Assembly: GCA_945928575.1 (NCBI GenBank)
Contig: CAMENP010000016.1
Location: 1 to 53,276 of the forward strand
Direction of reading: 5' to 3'
DNA: 53,276 nt
Source of the DNA: an uncultured Butyrivibrio sp.
GTDB taxonomy: Bacteria > Bacillota > Clostridia > Lachnospirales > Lachnospiraceae
Shown here: piece by piece, positions 27,144-35,693 of the stretch
How the letters are laid out: each line of letters begins with the position of its first letter
Numbering within the stretch: position 1 is the stretch's first letter
Made by a program: the position numbers and the translations under genes
The notes under the pieces: generated by a model
Databases searched by the model: none
The model's input: only the letters and a program-made list of their open reading frames with translations
Told to the model about the DNA's origin: nothing

Positions 27144-29180
27144 ATGAAAAAAGAAAAAGTACAGAAGCAATCTGCAGCGATTATGAAGGATTTGAAAAAG
27201 GAGCGGCTTTTTTTGGACGTACTTTGCCGGGAGTATACTTCTGTATTTTGCCTTGATTTCAGCGAAAAGACTCTGGAAATTCTGAAGCTTGACCCCAATG
27301 CAAATGCATATGATTTATTTGTAAATGAACCGCAGGAGAAGAAAAACTACCCTTCCGTCATCCAGAGATACAGCGACATGTATGTTGCCGATGAATGCAG
27401 GGAGGATTTCCTGAATGTGATGGATATCGATAATCTTAAGGCAAAGATTTCCGTATCGGATCATTTCACTTATCGTTATAAAAGTAAGCCTAATAAAGTT
27501 TTACAGAGCAATTTTGAAATTGATCTGCATCAAATTGATGAGCGGATTCCGGATATGGCTGTCCTCGCCATAAAAAATATTGATGATATCATACGCATAT
27601 CTAACAGGGAAGCAATCCTTAATTCTCTTTGCAATGATTATGAAGTAGTATATTTCTGCGATCTGGAGACGGATTATCTGCAGGTCATCAAAGATTCCAA
27701 TCCGAAAGTTACGGTCGGAGCAGTATATAAATTTTCCGAAGTGGTGGCTCTGTTCAGAAATGCAAAAAATCTGTCGCAGTCTGCATCAGAGTATGTAAGG
27801 AAACTTGATAAAAATTATCTGATGGCGTATCTAAGTAATCATACAGAGATATCGCCTCAGTTCTGCATCAATAAAAGTGACGGGAGCCAGACATTTATGG
27901 AAACCAGAGTTGTCCGCGTAAAAACGGATTCCGGATTTAAAGTCATATTGGGTTCACGTCATATTGATGACATCGTCAGAGAACGTGAAGAACGTAACAG
28001 ACGCCTTAATGAGGCAGTGCGCAATGCACAGTTAGCGGATGCGGCTAAAACAGAATTTCTTCAGCGGATGAGTCATGATATAAGAACTCCGCTTAACGGA
28101 ATATGTGGAATGATAGACATTGCTGAGCATTACAGCGACAATCCTGAGAAACAGAGGGAATGTCTGGACAAAATAAAGGAGTCGGCTAATCTTTTGCTGG
28201 AAATGGTAAATGAAGTTCTCGACATGAGTAAGCTGGAATCCGGAAAAATTATCCTGGAGCAGGTACCGTTTAATCTTTACAACACGGCGGAAGAAGTGTT
28301 TGAAGTGATAGAGAAACTGGCAGAAGAACGTAATATTAAAGTTAACTGCGGCGGTAAAGGTGTCACGCACTGGGACGTCATAGGCAGCCCTGTACATGTA
28401 AAACGGATCATGATGAACATAATGAGCAATGCCGTAAAATATAACAAAGAACATGGAAGCATTGACCTTATATGCAAGGAGCTGCCGACCGATTATGAAG
28501 ATACGGTTTTAATTCAATTTATCTGTCATGATACCGGCATCGGAATGAGCGAAGAATTCCGGAGCCATATTTTTGAGCCTTTTTCGCTTGAGCAGATTGG
28601 AGAAAAGATAGGATACAGCCGTACAGGGCTTGGAATGTCCATTACAAAGAAATTGGTTGATAACATGGGCGGAACCATAGAAGTGGATAGCGTTAAGGGT
28701 AAAGAAACGACTTTTAAAATAACCATTCCATTTAAAATTGCAGGTCCCGATGTACGTATTAATAATAATCCGAAGGAAAATAAAGCAGATATTTCAGGCA
28801 TGAATATTCTCATTGCCGAAGATAATGAGCTTAATATGGAAATTGCCGAATTTATCCTGCAGAATGGGAATGCCAATGTGACGAAAGCATGGAACGGCAA
28901 AGAGGCTGTCAGTATTTTTGAAAACAGTGTACCGGGAACATTCGATGTTATATTAATGGATATTATGATGCCTGTAATGGATGGATACGAAGCGGCAAAG
29001 ATGATCCGTGCATCCGACAGGGATGACGCTGCGCAGATTCCGATTATCGCGATGACGGCTAACGCTTTCACGGAGGACAAATTAAGGGCACGCAAAGCCG
29101 GTATGAACGACCATATTTCCAAACCTGTGTCAGGGGAAAAACTGATCCGCATGCTGTCGGAATTATCAAATAAAAATTAA
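27144..29180 (+). CDS. Soluble hybrid histidine kinase with tandem PAS-like modules
   Basis: The 678-residue protein has no membrane segment. Two PAS-like modules repeat at the N terminus (LCREYTSVFCLDFSEKTLEI near 30, and LCNDYEVVYFCDLETDYLQV near 165), followed by a coiled coil, the phosphoacceptor H311 (MSHDIRTPLNG), an ATPase domain with N box and GLGMSITKKL, and a receiver domain with D606 (ILMDIMMPVMDG) and AEDNELN. It would phosphorylate its own receiver in response to a cytoplasmic signal. No phosphotransfer protein or output regulator is adjacent. The Shine-Dalgarno sequence is weak, so the start is less certain. Confidence 0.9.
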   Translation: MKKEKVQKQSAAIMKDLKKERLFLDVLCREYTSVFCLDFSEKTLEILKLDPNANAYDLFVNEPQEKKNYPSVIQRYSDMYVADECREDFLNVMDIDNLKAKISVSDHFTYRYKSKPNKVLQSNFEIDLHQIDERIPDMAVLAIKNIDDIIRISNREAILNSLCNDYEVVYFCDLETDYLQVIKDSNPKVTVGAVYKFSEVVALFRNAKNLSQSASEYVRKLDKNYLMAYLSNHTEISPQFCINKSDGSQTFMETRVVRVKTDSGFKVILGSRHIDDIVREREERNRRLNEAVRNAQLADAAKTEFLQRMSHDIRTPLNGICGMIDIAEHYSDNPEKQRECLDKIKESANLLLEMVNEVLDMSKLESGKIILEQVPFNLYNTAEEVFEVIEKLAEERNIKVNCGGKGVTHWDVIGSPVHVKRIMMNIMSNAVKYNKEHGSIDLICKELPTDYEDTVLIQFICHDTGIGMSEEFRSHIFEPFSLEQIGEKIGYSRTGLGMSITKKLVDNMGGTIEVDSVKGKETTFKITIPFKIAGPDVRINNNPKENKADISGMNILIAEDNELNMEIAEFILQNGNANVTKAWNGKEAVSIFENSVPGTFDVILMDIMMPVMDGYEAAKMIRASDRDDAAQIPIIAMTANAFTEDKLRARKAGMNDHISKPVSGEKLIRMLSELSNKN

Positions 29181-29197
29181 AAACATACATTATAAAT

Positions 29198-29220
29198 GGG
29201 AGCGTTAATTATTCGCTCCC
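29198..29220. terminator. Hairpin between convergent kinase and pilin genes
   Basis: GGGAGCG (29198-29204) pairs with CGCTCCC (29214-29220) over 9 bases. It overlaps the last codons of the pilin gene and lies 17 bases past the kinase stop. T-runs are weak on both strands. Confidence 0.45.
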
Positions 29221-29630
29221 AATATTAATTCACAGGTCTTGCTGTGTTTGTCCCAGTCAGTCAGGCATTTGTCACAATAGTATGCTATCTGATAACCGTA
29301 TCCGGAACTATCCTTGGAAACCGAAAAATACCCGGTCTTCATCTTAGCCGTGTGCCCGTCCAGGTAATGAATTTCCCTGCGGTTGAAATAATCGGGGTCA
29401 TTGACATCCGTCGGGACAGCCGGATTATACTCACTTGTTGAAGCAAAATCCGCTTCAATCTCACTGAAATATGATCTCAAGTTCTCCCAGTCGGTAGTTA
29501 CTCTGGATTTATGGATATGCCTGGTCAATGTCGGAACAAGTATTCCGGTCAGCACGGCCATGATCGCAACAACGACTATCAGTTCTACAAGTGAAAATCC
29601 ACGGTTTCTGTATTTAAATGTATATTTCAT
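29205..29630 (-). CDS. Orphan type IV pilin-like protein
   Basis: The 141-residue protein has a prepilin leader (MKYTFKYRNRG) cut before the phenylalanine of FSLVELIVVVAIMAVLTGI, with the conserved Glu at +5 of the mature chain and a hydrophobic helix to about residue 32. The rest is a small globular domain with Tyr-rich strands and a cysteine pair near the end (YYCDKCL, then KTCELI). Such proteins are major or minor pilins of type IV pili or type II secretion systems. No prepilin peptidase, ATPase or other pilus gene is near. GGAG lies 8 bases before this ATG; a longer upstream frame is unsupported. Confidence 0.85.
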   Translation of the reverse strand: MKYTFKYRNRGFSLVELIVVVAIMAVLTGILVPTLTRHIHKSRVTTDWENLRSYFSEIEADFASTSEYNPAVPTDVNDPDYFNRREIHYLDGHTAKMKTGYFSVSKDSSGYGYQIAYYCDKCLTDWDKHSKTCELILGANN

Positions 29631-29669
29631 AGTATATTCTCCATTATGTATTACGATGCAGTTGAGCGA

Positions 29670-29698
29670 ATTATAGATTAGCTTGTATAAAAAGTCAA
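29670..29698 (-). promoter_or_regulatory. Promoter of the pilin-like gene
   Basis: Minus-strand TTGACT (29693-29698), 17-base spacer, TATAAT (29670-29675), about 40 bases before the pilin start. Confidence 0.8.
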
Positions 29699-29733
29699 CA
29701 CTATCCGGTGCGCGAATTATAGCTAAAAATCCA

Positions 29734-29762
29734 TCGACATACAGCGGCACTCGCGATATAAT
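29734..29762 (+). promoter_or_regulatory. Promoter of the U32-like gene
   Basis: TCGACA (29734-29739), 17-base spacer, TATAAT (29757-29762), 29 bases before the ATG. It diverges from the pilin promoter 35 bases away. Confidence 0.65.
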
Positions 29763-29791
29763 GATGTCAATAAACCGATGGAGTAAAGCAG

Positions 29792-30700
29792 ATGGACAAA
29801 AGTCAGACAACAACAGCATATTATCATCTTCCGGGACTGTTTGAGTTCTATGAACTGTATCGCAGATTTCTGCCGCTTTACCGGGAACACCGGGAATATT
29901 TCTATGACTGTTGTGAAATCGGCTCCATATACGGAGCGCCCGCGGACTGTATCTGGGGAGGCGGCCGGGTGGGATTCGGTGACGGCAGCCCTGAAGAAAT
30001 CTACGGGCTGATGAACGAATATGAAATTCCCGCCAGACTCACGTTCAGCAATTCACTGTTAAAAGAAGAGCATCTTGCCGATTCCGGATGCAACAGGCTG
30101 TGTGAGATGTTTGAAGAAGGAAGTATGCGAAACGGAGTTATAGTCCATTCGGATTTATTGGCGGATTATATAAGAACGAAGTATCCTAATTTATATCTTG
30201 TATCTTCGACGACCAAAGTTCTTACGGAATTCGGACAGCTCAAAGCGGAACTCAACAGAGAAGAATTTGTATATGTCGTTCCCGACTTCAGGCTGAATAA
30301 GGCGTTTGATAAGTTGTCTGCATTATCCGCCGATGAGAAAAAGAAAGTGGAATTTCTTTGTAATGAATGCTGCTATATAGGATGCTCCGACAGGAAAAAA
30401 TGTTATGAGAATGTCAGCCGGAAGAATCTTGGTGAGGACTGCCAGGATTTCAGGTGTGCCGCCCCGGATAATGCCGGCGGATACAGATTTTCCAAGGCAA
30501 TGAAATCACCGGCATTTATAGGGATTGATGATATTACGGAAACTTATCTGCCGATGGGATTCAATAATTTTAAAATAGAGGGCAGAAGCCTTGGCAGCGC
30601 AGTTGTACTTGAATTTCTGCTGTATTATATGATTAAGCCGGAATATCAGATTAATGTCAGGGAGGAAATATATCTGGACAATATGCTGGATTTATTTTAA
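29792..30700 (+). CDS. Cysteine-rich U32-like protein
   Basis: The 302-residue protein resembles peptidase U32-type proteins: a TIM-barrel-like pattern (LTFSNSLL, VIVHSDLLADYI, LYLVSSTTKVL, FVYVVPDFRLNK) and near the C terminus NNFKIEGRSLG, close to the U32 FKIEGR signature. It has a cysteine cluster, CNECCYIGC then KKCYEN, and later QDFRCAAP, which could bind an iron-sulfur cluster, as proposed for U32-type hydroxylation and collagenase relatives. Catalytic role and substrate are unknown. GGAG lies 9 bases before the ATG. It is divergent from the pilin-like gene. Confidence 0.65.
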   Translation: MDKSQTTTAYYHLPGLFEFYELYRRFLPLYREHREYFYDCCEIGSIYGAPADCIWGGGRVGFGDGSPEEIYGLMNEYEIPARLTFSNSLLKEEHLADSGCNRLCEMFEEGSMRNGVIVHSDLLADYIRTKYPNLYLVSSTTKVLTEFGQLKAELNREEFVYVVPDFRLNKAFDKLSALSADEKKKVEFLCNECCYIGCSDRKKCYENVSRKNLGEDCQDFRCAAPDNAGGYRFSKAMKSPAFIGIDDITETYLPMGFNNFKIEGRSLGSAVVLEFLLYYMIKPEYQINVREEIYLDNMLDLF

Positions 30701-30712
30701 GAAAATTATATG

Positions 30713-30770
30713 TTGACATATCTTTTTTATAAGAATAAAATAAACATGTTTATTGATAAATGTGTTTATT
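30713..30770 (+). promoter_or_regulatory. Promoter and TetR-type operator
   Basis: TTGACA (30713-30718), 17-base spacer, TAAAAT (30736-30741). Overlapping the -10 is a perfect 16-base palindrome AATAAACATGTTTATT (30739-30754), and a third TGTTTATT half-site follows at 30763-30770. The layout fits autorepression by the TetR protein encoded next. Confidence 0.75.
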
Positions 30771-30785
30771 TTATAGGAGGCAGAT

Positions 30786-31337
30786 ATGCCGGCAAGAAAA
30801 CAGATAACAAAAGATATGATCATAAAAGCAGCCTTGAAAATTCTCAGGGAGAAAGGTTATGAGGCAGTTAACATTAAGGAACTGGCGTGTGAACTTAATT
30901 GTTCGACACAGCCGGTTTATTTGTCGTTTGCGGGAATGGATGAGCTGCGTGGTGAGCTTGCTCCGGCGGCAGTGGATTTTTTTGAAAAATATATGAAACA
31001 GGATAGTGAAGATAATACGGTGAGGCTTTACGGAATGGAATATATCAGATTCGCAAAGAATGAACCGAGGCTTTTCTGGTATCTTTTTATGCGCGCACAT
31101 TCATTTGCGGAAATTAAGACTTTGTTGCATCCTATTATAGAGAAATCGATTGCGGAACTCATGACAGAATATAATATAAGTCATGAAGAAGCCGATTTGC
31201 TTCATGACAGGATGTGGATGCAGGCGCATGGAATAGCGGCAATGACAGCTACGGATTTCTGCGACTGGGATATGGATAAAGCGGCACGAATGCTTGATAA
31301 GAGCTGCCGGGATTTTACTGCGGAATATAAGAGGTGA
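30786..31337 (+). CDS. TetR-family regulator
   Basis: The 183-residue protein has a TetR helix-turn-helix at about residues 10-55 (MIIKAALKILREKGYEAVNI, then LACELNCSTQPVYLSFAGMD) and a C-terminal ligand-binding domain with a WHG-type pattern (WMQAHGIAAM). AGGAGG precedes the ATG. A promoter with palindromic half-sites lies directly upstream. The MATE exporter starts 8 bases after its stop, so this repressor very likely controls that pump and its own gene. The inducer is unknown. Confidence 0.9.
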   Translation: MPARKQITKDMIIKAALKILREKGYEAVNIKELACELNCSTQPVYLSFAGMDELRGELAPAAVDFFEKYMKQDSEDNTVRLYGMEYIRFAKNEPRLFWYLFMRAHSFAEIKTLLHPIIEKSIAELMTEYNISHEEADLLHDRMWMQAHGIAAMTATDFCDWDMDKAARMLDKSCRDFTAEYKR

Positions 31338-31345
31338 TATATGAT

Positions 31346-32671
31346 ATGTTCAGTAATAAAGATTTAAGAAAATTGATCATACCGCTCTTTGTGGAGCAGT
31401 TTCTGCTGATGTTTGTGGGAATTGCGGATACTTTTGTCGTAAGTTTTTCGAGTGAGGCCGATGTGTCGGGAGTTTCGCTTGTTACATCATTTAATACGGT
31501 TTTGATTTTCCTGTTTACAGCTCTTTCTGCAGGCGGAGCCGTAATTATAAGCCAGTACATAGGCAGAAAGGATTATAAAGAAGCTTCGCAATCGGCAGGT
31601 CAGCTGCTGCTTATATCAATTCTGATATCGGTTGGCATGATGGTGCTTATTCTGGTGTTCCGTCATCCTCTTCTTAAACTCCTGTTCGGAAAGATAGAAC
31701 CGGATGTAATGGACGCGTGTGAGGAATATCTTGTTATTACGACAATTTCACTGCCGGCACTGGCGGTGTATGATGCCGGTGCGGCACTTTGCCGCAGCAT
31801 TAAGAAAACGGATGCGACTATGTGGATTTCGACAGTTGTTAATATCATGAACGTAATCGGCAACTGCATTGGTGTATTTGTGCTTCATCTGGGTGCAGCA
31901 GGTGTGGCATATCCGTCCTTGGTAACCAGAATCATATCAGCGTGTGCGGTAACGGTATACTGTTTCAGACCGGGACTTGAGGTCAGCTATAAAATATCAT
32001 CTATTATAAGGTGGAAAGGCGATATTCAGAAAAAAATAATGAGCATAGCGCTTCCGAACGGTCTTGAGAATGGAGTGCACCAGCTGGTTAAGGTTGCACT
32101 TTCGAGTATGGTGGCGCTTTTCGGAACATATCAGATTGCGGCTAACGGTATGGCTCAGAGCATATGGTCGCTTGCTTCGATAATGGGTCTTGCGATGTCT
32201 CCGGTATATACAACGGTTATCGGACAGTGCATGGGGGCGGGAGATATAAAGTCAGCCAATTATTATTTTAAGAAACTGGATCGTATTACACTTGTGCTTT
32301 CAGTATTGTGGAATGCACTGATTTTTGCAATCACGCCGCTTATCATCAGGTACTCGGCTATATCGGATGAGGCGAAATCGTTGGTAATATGGCTTGTTCT
32401 CATCAACAATATTTTTAACGGTCTGGCATATCCGTTCGCAGGTTCGTTGGGCAGCGGTCTGCGCGCCGCCGGTGATGTTAAGTTTACAATGATTGTTTCC
32501 ATTTCATTAACAATCGGGGCAAGGCTGTTATTTTCGGCTTTATTCGGACTTGTGTTCGGGTGGGGCGTAATCGGAATTGCAATCGGAATGAGCATGGACC
32601 TTGTATTCCGCGGAATTATTTTCATTAGGAGATATAAGTCACAGAAATGGACGGGATTCAAGCTGATATAG
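31346..32671 (+). CDS. MATE-family efflux transporter
   Basis: The 441-residue protein has about 12 hydrophobic segments and the MATE layout of two six-helix halves. Each half begins in the usual way (LIIPLFVEQFLLMFVGIADT near 10 and IMSIALPNGLENGVHQLVKV near 235). Such pumps export cationic drugs or metabolites using Na+ or H+ gradients. The ATG at 31346 is chosen because GAGGTGAT ends 7 bases before it; a GTG at 31334 would overlap the TetR stop. It forms an operon with the TetR gene and is followed by a terminator. Confidence 0.9.
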   Translation: MFSNKDLRKLIIPLFVEQFLLMFVGIADTFVVSFSSEADVSGVSLVTSFNTVLIFLFTALSAGGAVIISQYIGRKDYKEASQSAGQLLLISILISVGMMVLILVFRHPLLKLLFGKIEPDVMDACEEYLVITTISLPALAVYDAGAALCRSIKKTDATMWISTVVNIMNVIGNCIGVFVLHLGAAGVAYPSLVTRIISACAVTVYCFRPGLEVSYKISSIIRWKGDIQKKIMSIALPNGLENGVHQLVKVALSSMVALFGTYQIAANGMAQSIWSLASIMGLAMSPVYTTVIGQCMGAGDIKSANYYFKKLDRITLVLSVLWNALIFAITPLIIRYSAISDEAKSLVIWLVLINNIFNGLAYPFAGSLGSGLRAAGDVKFTMIVSISLTIGARLLFSALFGLVFGWGVIGIAIGMSMDLVFRGIIFIRRYKSQKWTGFKLI

Positions 32672-32683
32672 TGGATTGAATCT

Positions 32684-32719
32684 AAAACGGACCACGTAAA
32701 GTGTCGACCCCGTTTTTTT
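32684..32719 (+). terminator. Terminator of the TetR-MATE operon
   Basis: AAAACGG (32684-32690) pairs with CCGTTTT (32710-32716), with an inner CAC/GTG stem, and runs into seven T. Confidence 0.75.
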
Positions 32720-32798
32720 AATATTTTGTTGCATATATGAATTCGATGAATTATGATATACATATGTTATGGGGAGCATAAGGTTTGGAGGACATATT

Positions 32799-34679
32799 TT
32801 GAAAAACCCACATACCCGCATCGTATTCAGGATAATCATCGGATTGTTATCGATTACTTTTCTGGTTCTCGGATATACATTTATTCTGCAGAAGAACTAT
32901 AATAATTCGGCGCTTGACGAGGCTGTTGAGAGAGACACACAGTGCGCCGATGCGATACATAAACTGGTATCCAATAAGTTTACCAGGGAGGATTTCAATT
33001 CGATATCATCGGTTAGTGATATGGATTTGCCGCGTTATAAGGAACTGCAGAGTCAGCTTAATGAACTGCGTTCGTTAAATTCAACGCGATATCTGTATAC
33101 TGCCAAGAAAGCAGCTGACGGAAGACTTATATATCTCGTTGACGGGCTGGATCTTGATGCGGATGATTATGCGTATCCGGGAACTTACATTGAAGAAGAG
33201 ATGGTGCCGTATATAGAGAAGGCACTTTCCGGAGAGGTAATATATTCACAGGAAATAGTAGATACGACATGGGGACATATTTTCACTGCCTGTTATCCGG
33301 TAGAGGCGGCCGACGGTTCAGGAGACATTATCGGTGCGCTGTGCATGGAGATGGATATGGAAAGCACTTATGCGTATATGAAAGCCGGTAACCATAGGGC
33401 GCTTATGATTTCCGTGGTTGCAATAGCTATTTTTGCCATATTGGGGCTTGTTGTGTACATTTACTTAAGAAAGCAGAAGAGCAGCGAGGCACGGCAGCAG
33501 AAGGAACTTGAGAAAGCAGTCAGTGCAGCCGATGCCGCCAATGCGGCCAAATCGACTTTTCTGTTTAACATGAGTCATGACATCAGAACTCCGATGAATG
33601 CCATACTTGGATTTACGGAGTTGGCGGAGAGAGATGCCAATGCATCTGATACAACGAAGGGATATCTTGAGAAAATCCGTATAAGCGGCAATAAAATGCT
33701 TTCCATTATAGATAATGTCCTTGAGTTATCAAGGATTGAGTCCGGTAAAGTTACGATTGAGGAAACACCGGTTGCAGCCGGAAGCATTCTTGATGCCTGT
33801 CTGGTTATGGTACAGCCGGAAATAGATAAGAAGAAACAGGAACTTACCGTTTCCAAAGAGATAATTTATCCTTATACATATATGGATACGGCGCGCACTA
33901 CTGAGATAATTCTTAATCTCATAAGCAATTCCATCAAGTATACCAATGATGGCGGACGGATTCATTGCGCAATAAGCCAGAAAAAGGATGACAGGGATGG
34001 ATGGTTTATACAGGAACTTACGGTAACCGATAACGGAATAGGAATGACACAGGAATTCCAGAAACATATCTATGAGTCATTTACAAGAGAACGTTCTTCA
34101 ACAACAAGCGGAATAGCAGGTACCGGACTCGGAATGGGAATAGTTAAGAAGCTTGTCGATATGATGAACGGAACTATTGAACTTAAGAGCAAGGTCGGCG
34201 AAGGAACGACTTTTACGGTGCGTATACCGTGCAGAATAGCAACTCTTGAAGATACACAGCCCAAAGCGGCGGAAGATATCGGTAACTTCGAGGATCTGAA
34301 GGGAGTAAGGATATTGCTGGCAGAAGATAATGACCTAAATGCCGAGATTGCGGTTACACTTCTTTCGGAAGTGGGATTTGTGGTCGAACGCGCCGCTAAC
34401 GGAGTCAAATGTATAGATATGCTCAATGATAAGCCGGCAGGTTATTATTCGATAATCCTCATGGATATCCAGATGCCGGTACTTGACGGATATAATGCGA
34501 CGAGTAAAATAAGGCGGATGGATGATAAGTCAAAGGCATCAATACCGATTGTTGCGATGACGGCCAATGCTTTTGCGGAGGACAGGGAAAAGGCATTGAG
34601 TGTGGGAATGAACGACCATATAGCTAAGCCTATCGATATGAACAAGGTTATACCTACAATCAGAAAATATATTAAATAA
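32799..34679 (+). CDS. Membrane hybrid histidine kinase
   Basis: The 626-residue protein has a membrane segment at about 8-30, an outer sensing domain of Cache type (about 31-200), a second segment (about 201-224), a coiled linker, phosphoacceptor H260 (NMSHDIRTPMNA), an ATPase domain (GTGLGMGIVKKLVDMM) and a receiver with D556 (ILMDIQMPVLDG). I use the TTG at 32799: GGAGG lies 7 bases upstream, while the ATG at 32769 has no Shine-Dalgarno and would translate that sequence. No partner regulator is adjacent. Confidence 0.9.
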   Translation: MKNPHTRIVFRIIIGLLSITFLVLGYTFILQKNYNNSALDEAVERDTQCADAIHKLVSNKFTREDFNSISSVSDMDLPRYKELQSQLNELRSLNSTRYLYTAKKAADGRLIYLVDGLDLDADDYAYPGTYIEEEMVPYIEKALSGEVIYSQEIVDTTWGHIFTACYPVEAADGSGDIIGALCMEMDMESTYAYMKAGNHRALMISVVAIAIFAILGLVVYIYLRKQKSSEARQQKELEKAVSAADAANAAKSTFLFNMSHDIRTPMNAILGFTELAERDANASDTTKGYLEKIRISGNKMLSIIDNVLELSRIESGKVTIEETPVAAGSILDACLVMVQPEIDKKKQELTVSKEIIYPYTYMDTARTTEIILNLISNSIKYTNDGGRIHCAISQKKDDRDGWFIQELTVTDNGIGMTQEFQKHIYESFTRERSSTTSGIAGTGLGMGIVKKLVDMMNGTIELKSKVGEGTTFTVRIPCRIATLEDTQPKAAEDIGNFEDLKGVRILLAEDNDLNAEIAVTLLSEVGFVVERAANGVKCIDMLNDKPAGYYSIILMDIQMPVLDGYNATSKIRRMDDKSKASIPIVAMTANAFAEDREKALSVGMNDHIAKPIDMNKVIPTIRKYIK

Positions 34680-34681
34680 AA

Positions 34682-34715
34682 GCGGGGCGCCCTTCAATAT
34701 GAAGTGCGCCTCGTT
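34682..34715. terminator. Bidirectional terminator between kinase and aldo/keto reductase genes
   Basis: A long imperfect stem (GGGCGCCCTTCA with GAAGTGCGCCT around a 4-base loop) lies between convergent genes, with TTT on the plus side and TTTT on the minus side. Confidence 0.65.
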
Positions 34716-34722
34716 TAAATTA

Positions 34723-35562
34723 TTACAGAATGGACATAAACCACTCAACGGTTTTCGGGTCATAATGCGAGAAGAAGAGACTTTCGCCTTCATCAAGTGC
34801 CTTGATAGCTGCCATATCTTCTTCACTGAGAGTGAAGTCGAAAATATCGAAATTCTCTTTCATACGGTCTTTGTGAACCGATTTCGGAATGATTACGACA
34901 TCACTCTGCATAAGAAAACGTAATGCTGTCTGGGCAGCGGTTTTGCCGTATTTGGCGCCTATTTTAGTGAGCACCGGATTGGTGAACATGTCTTTGCGGC
35001 CTTCGGCAAAAGGTCCCCATGACTCAATCTGGCAGTCGTATTTCTGTAAATATTCCTTAGCTGTTTGCTGCTGCTGAAATACATGTGTCTCAATCTGGTT
35101 CACGGCCGGCTTGATTCTTGAGAAATGCTCAATATCAAGATACCTGTCGGGACCGAAATTGGATACACCGATTGCACGGATTTTTCCGGCATCATAGAAT
35201 TCTTCCATGGCGCGGTAAGTTCCGTAATAATCGCCGAACGGCTGGTGGATCAGGAGCAGGTCAAGATATTCTGTCTGTAATTTCCTCATGGACTCTTCTA
35301 TGGAAGCCTTGGCTTTCTCGTATCCTGCGTTGGTAATCCATACCTTGGTAGTGAGAAAAAACTCTTCTCTCGGAAGTCCGCTTTCTTTAAGTGCGGCGCC
35401 GACACCCTCTTCATTATAATAAGCCTGCGCGGTATCAATGCTGCGGTATCCGGTTTCGATAGCATCGAGAACACAGCGTTTGGTGTCTTCGGCAGGAGTC
35501 TGATATACGCCGTAGCCGAGCTTCGGCATCTTAATTCCGTTGTTCAATGTTACATATTCCAT
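34723..35562 (-). CDS. Aldo/keto reductase (AKR5-like)
   Basis: The 279-residue protein is a NADPH-dependent aldo/keto reductase with the full tetrad D43, Y48, K73 and H106 (DTAQAYY, TTKVW, LIHQPF), and the cofactor loop IPKSVHKDRMKEN near 235. It resembles 2,5-diketo-gluconate reductases and related methylglyoxal or aldehyde reductases; the substrate is not readable. I use the second ATG (35562) because GGAGG ends 8 bases before it, against 2 for the ATG at 35568. It is divergent from a LysR gene that may control it. Confidence 0.9.
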   Translation of the reverse strand: MEYVTLNNGIKMPKLGYGVYQTPAEDTKRCVLDAIETGYRSIDTAQAYYNEEGVGAALKESGLPREEFFLTTKVWITNAGYEKAKASIEESMRKLQTEYLDLLLIHQPFGDYYGTYRAMEEFYDAGKIRAIGVSNFGPDRYLDIEHFSRIKPAVNQIETHVFQQQQTAKEYLQKYDCQIESWGPFAEGRKDMFTNPVLTKIGAKYGKTAAQTALRFLMQSDVVIIPKSVHKDRMKENFDIFDFTLSEEDMAAIKALDEGESLFFSHYDPKTVEWFMSIL

Positions 35563-35658
35563 TATCATTACCTCCGTTTTATGAAATGTATTTTGCTTTT
35601 ATAAATATACTTTACATCCTTCATGCGGCGAAGTACACTATTAATATAGAAAACTGCT

Positions 35659-35673
35659 TTTCATAATATGAAA
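35659..35673. promoter_or_regulatory. Palindrome between aldo/keto reductase and LysR genes
   Basis: TTTCATAATATGAAA is a perfect odd palindrome in the 131-base divergent gap, 20 bases before the LysR start. TATGAAAT recurs near 35579 beside the reductase start. It may be a LysR site. Confidence 0.4.
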
Positions 35674-35693
35674 TCTGACGGCGAAGGAGACAT

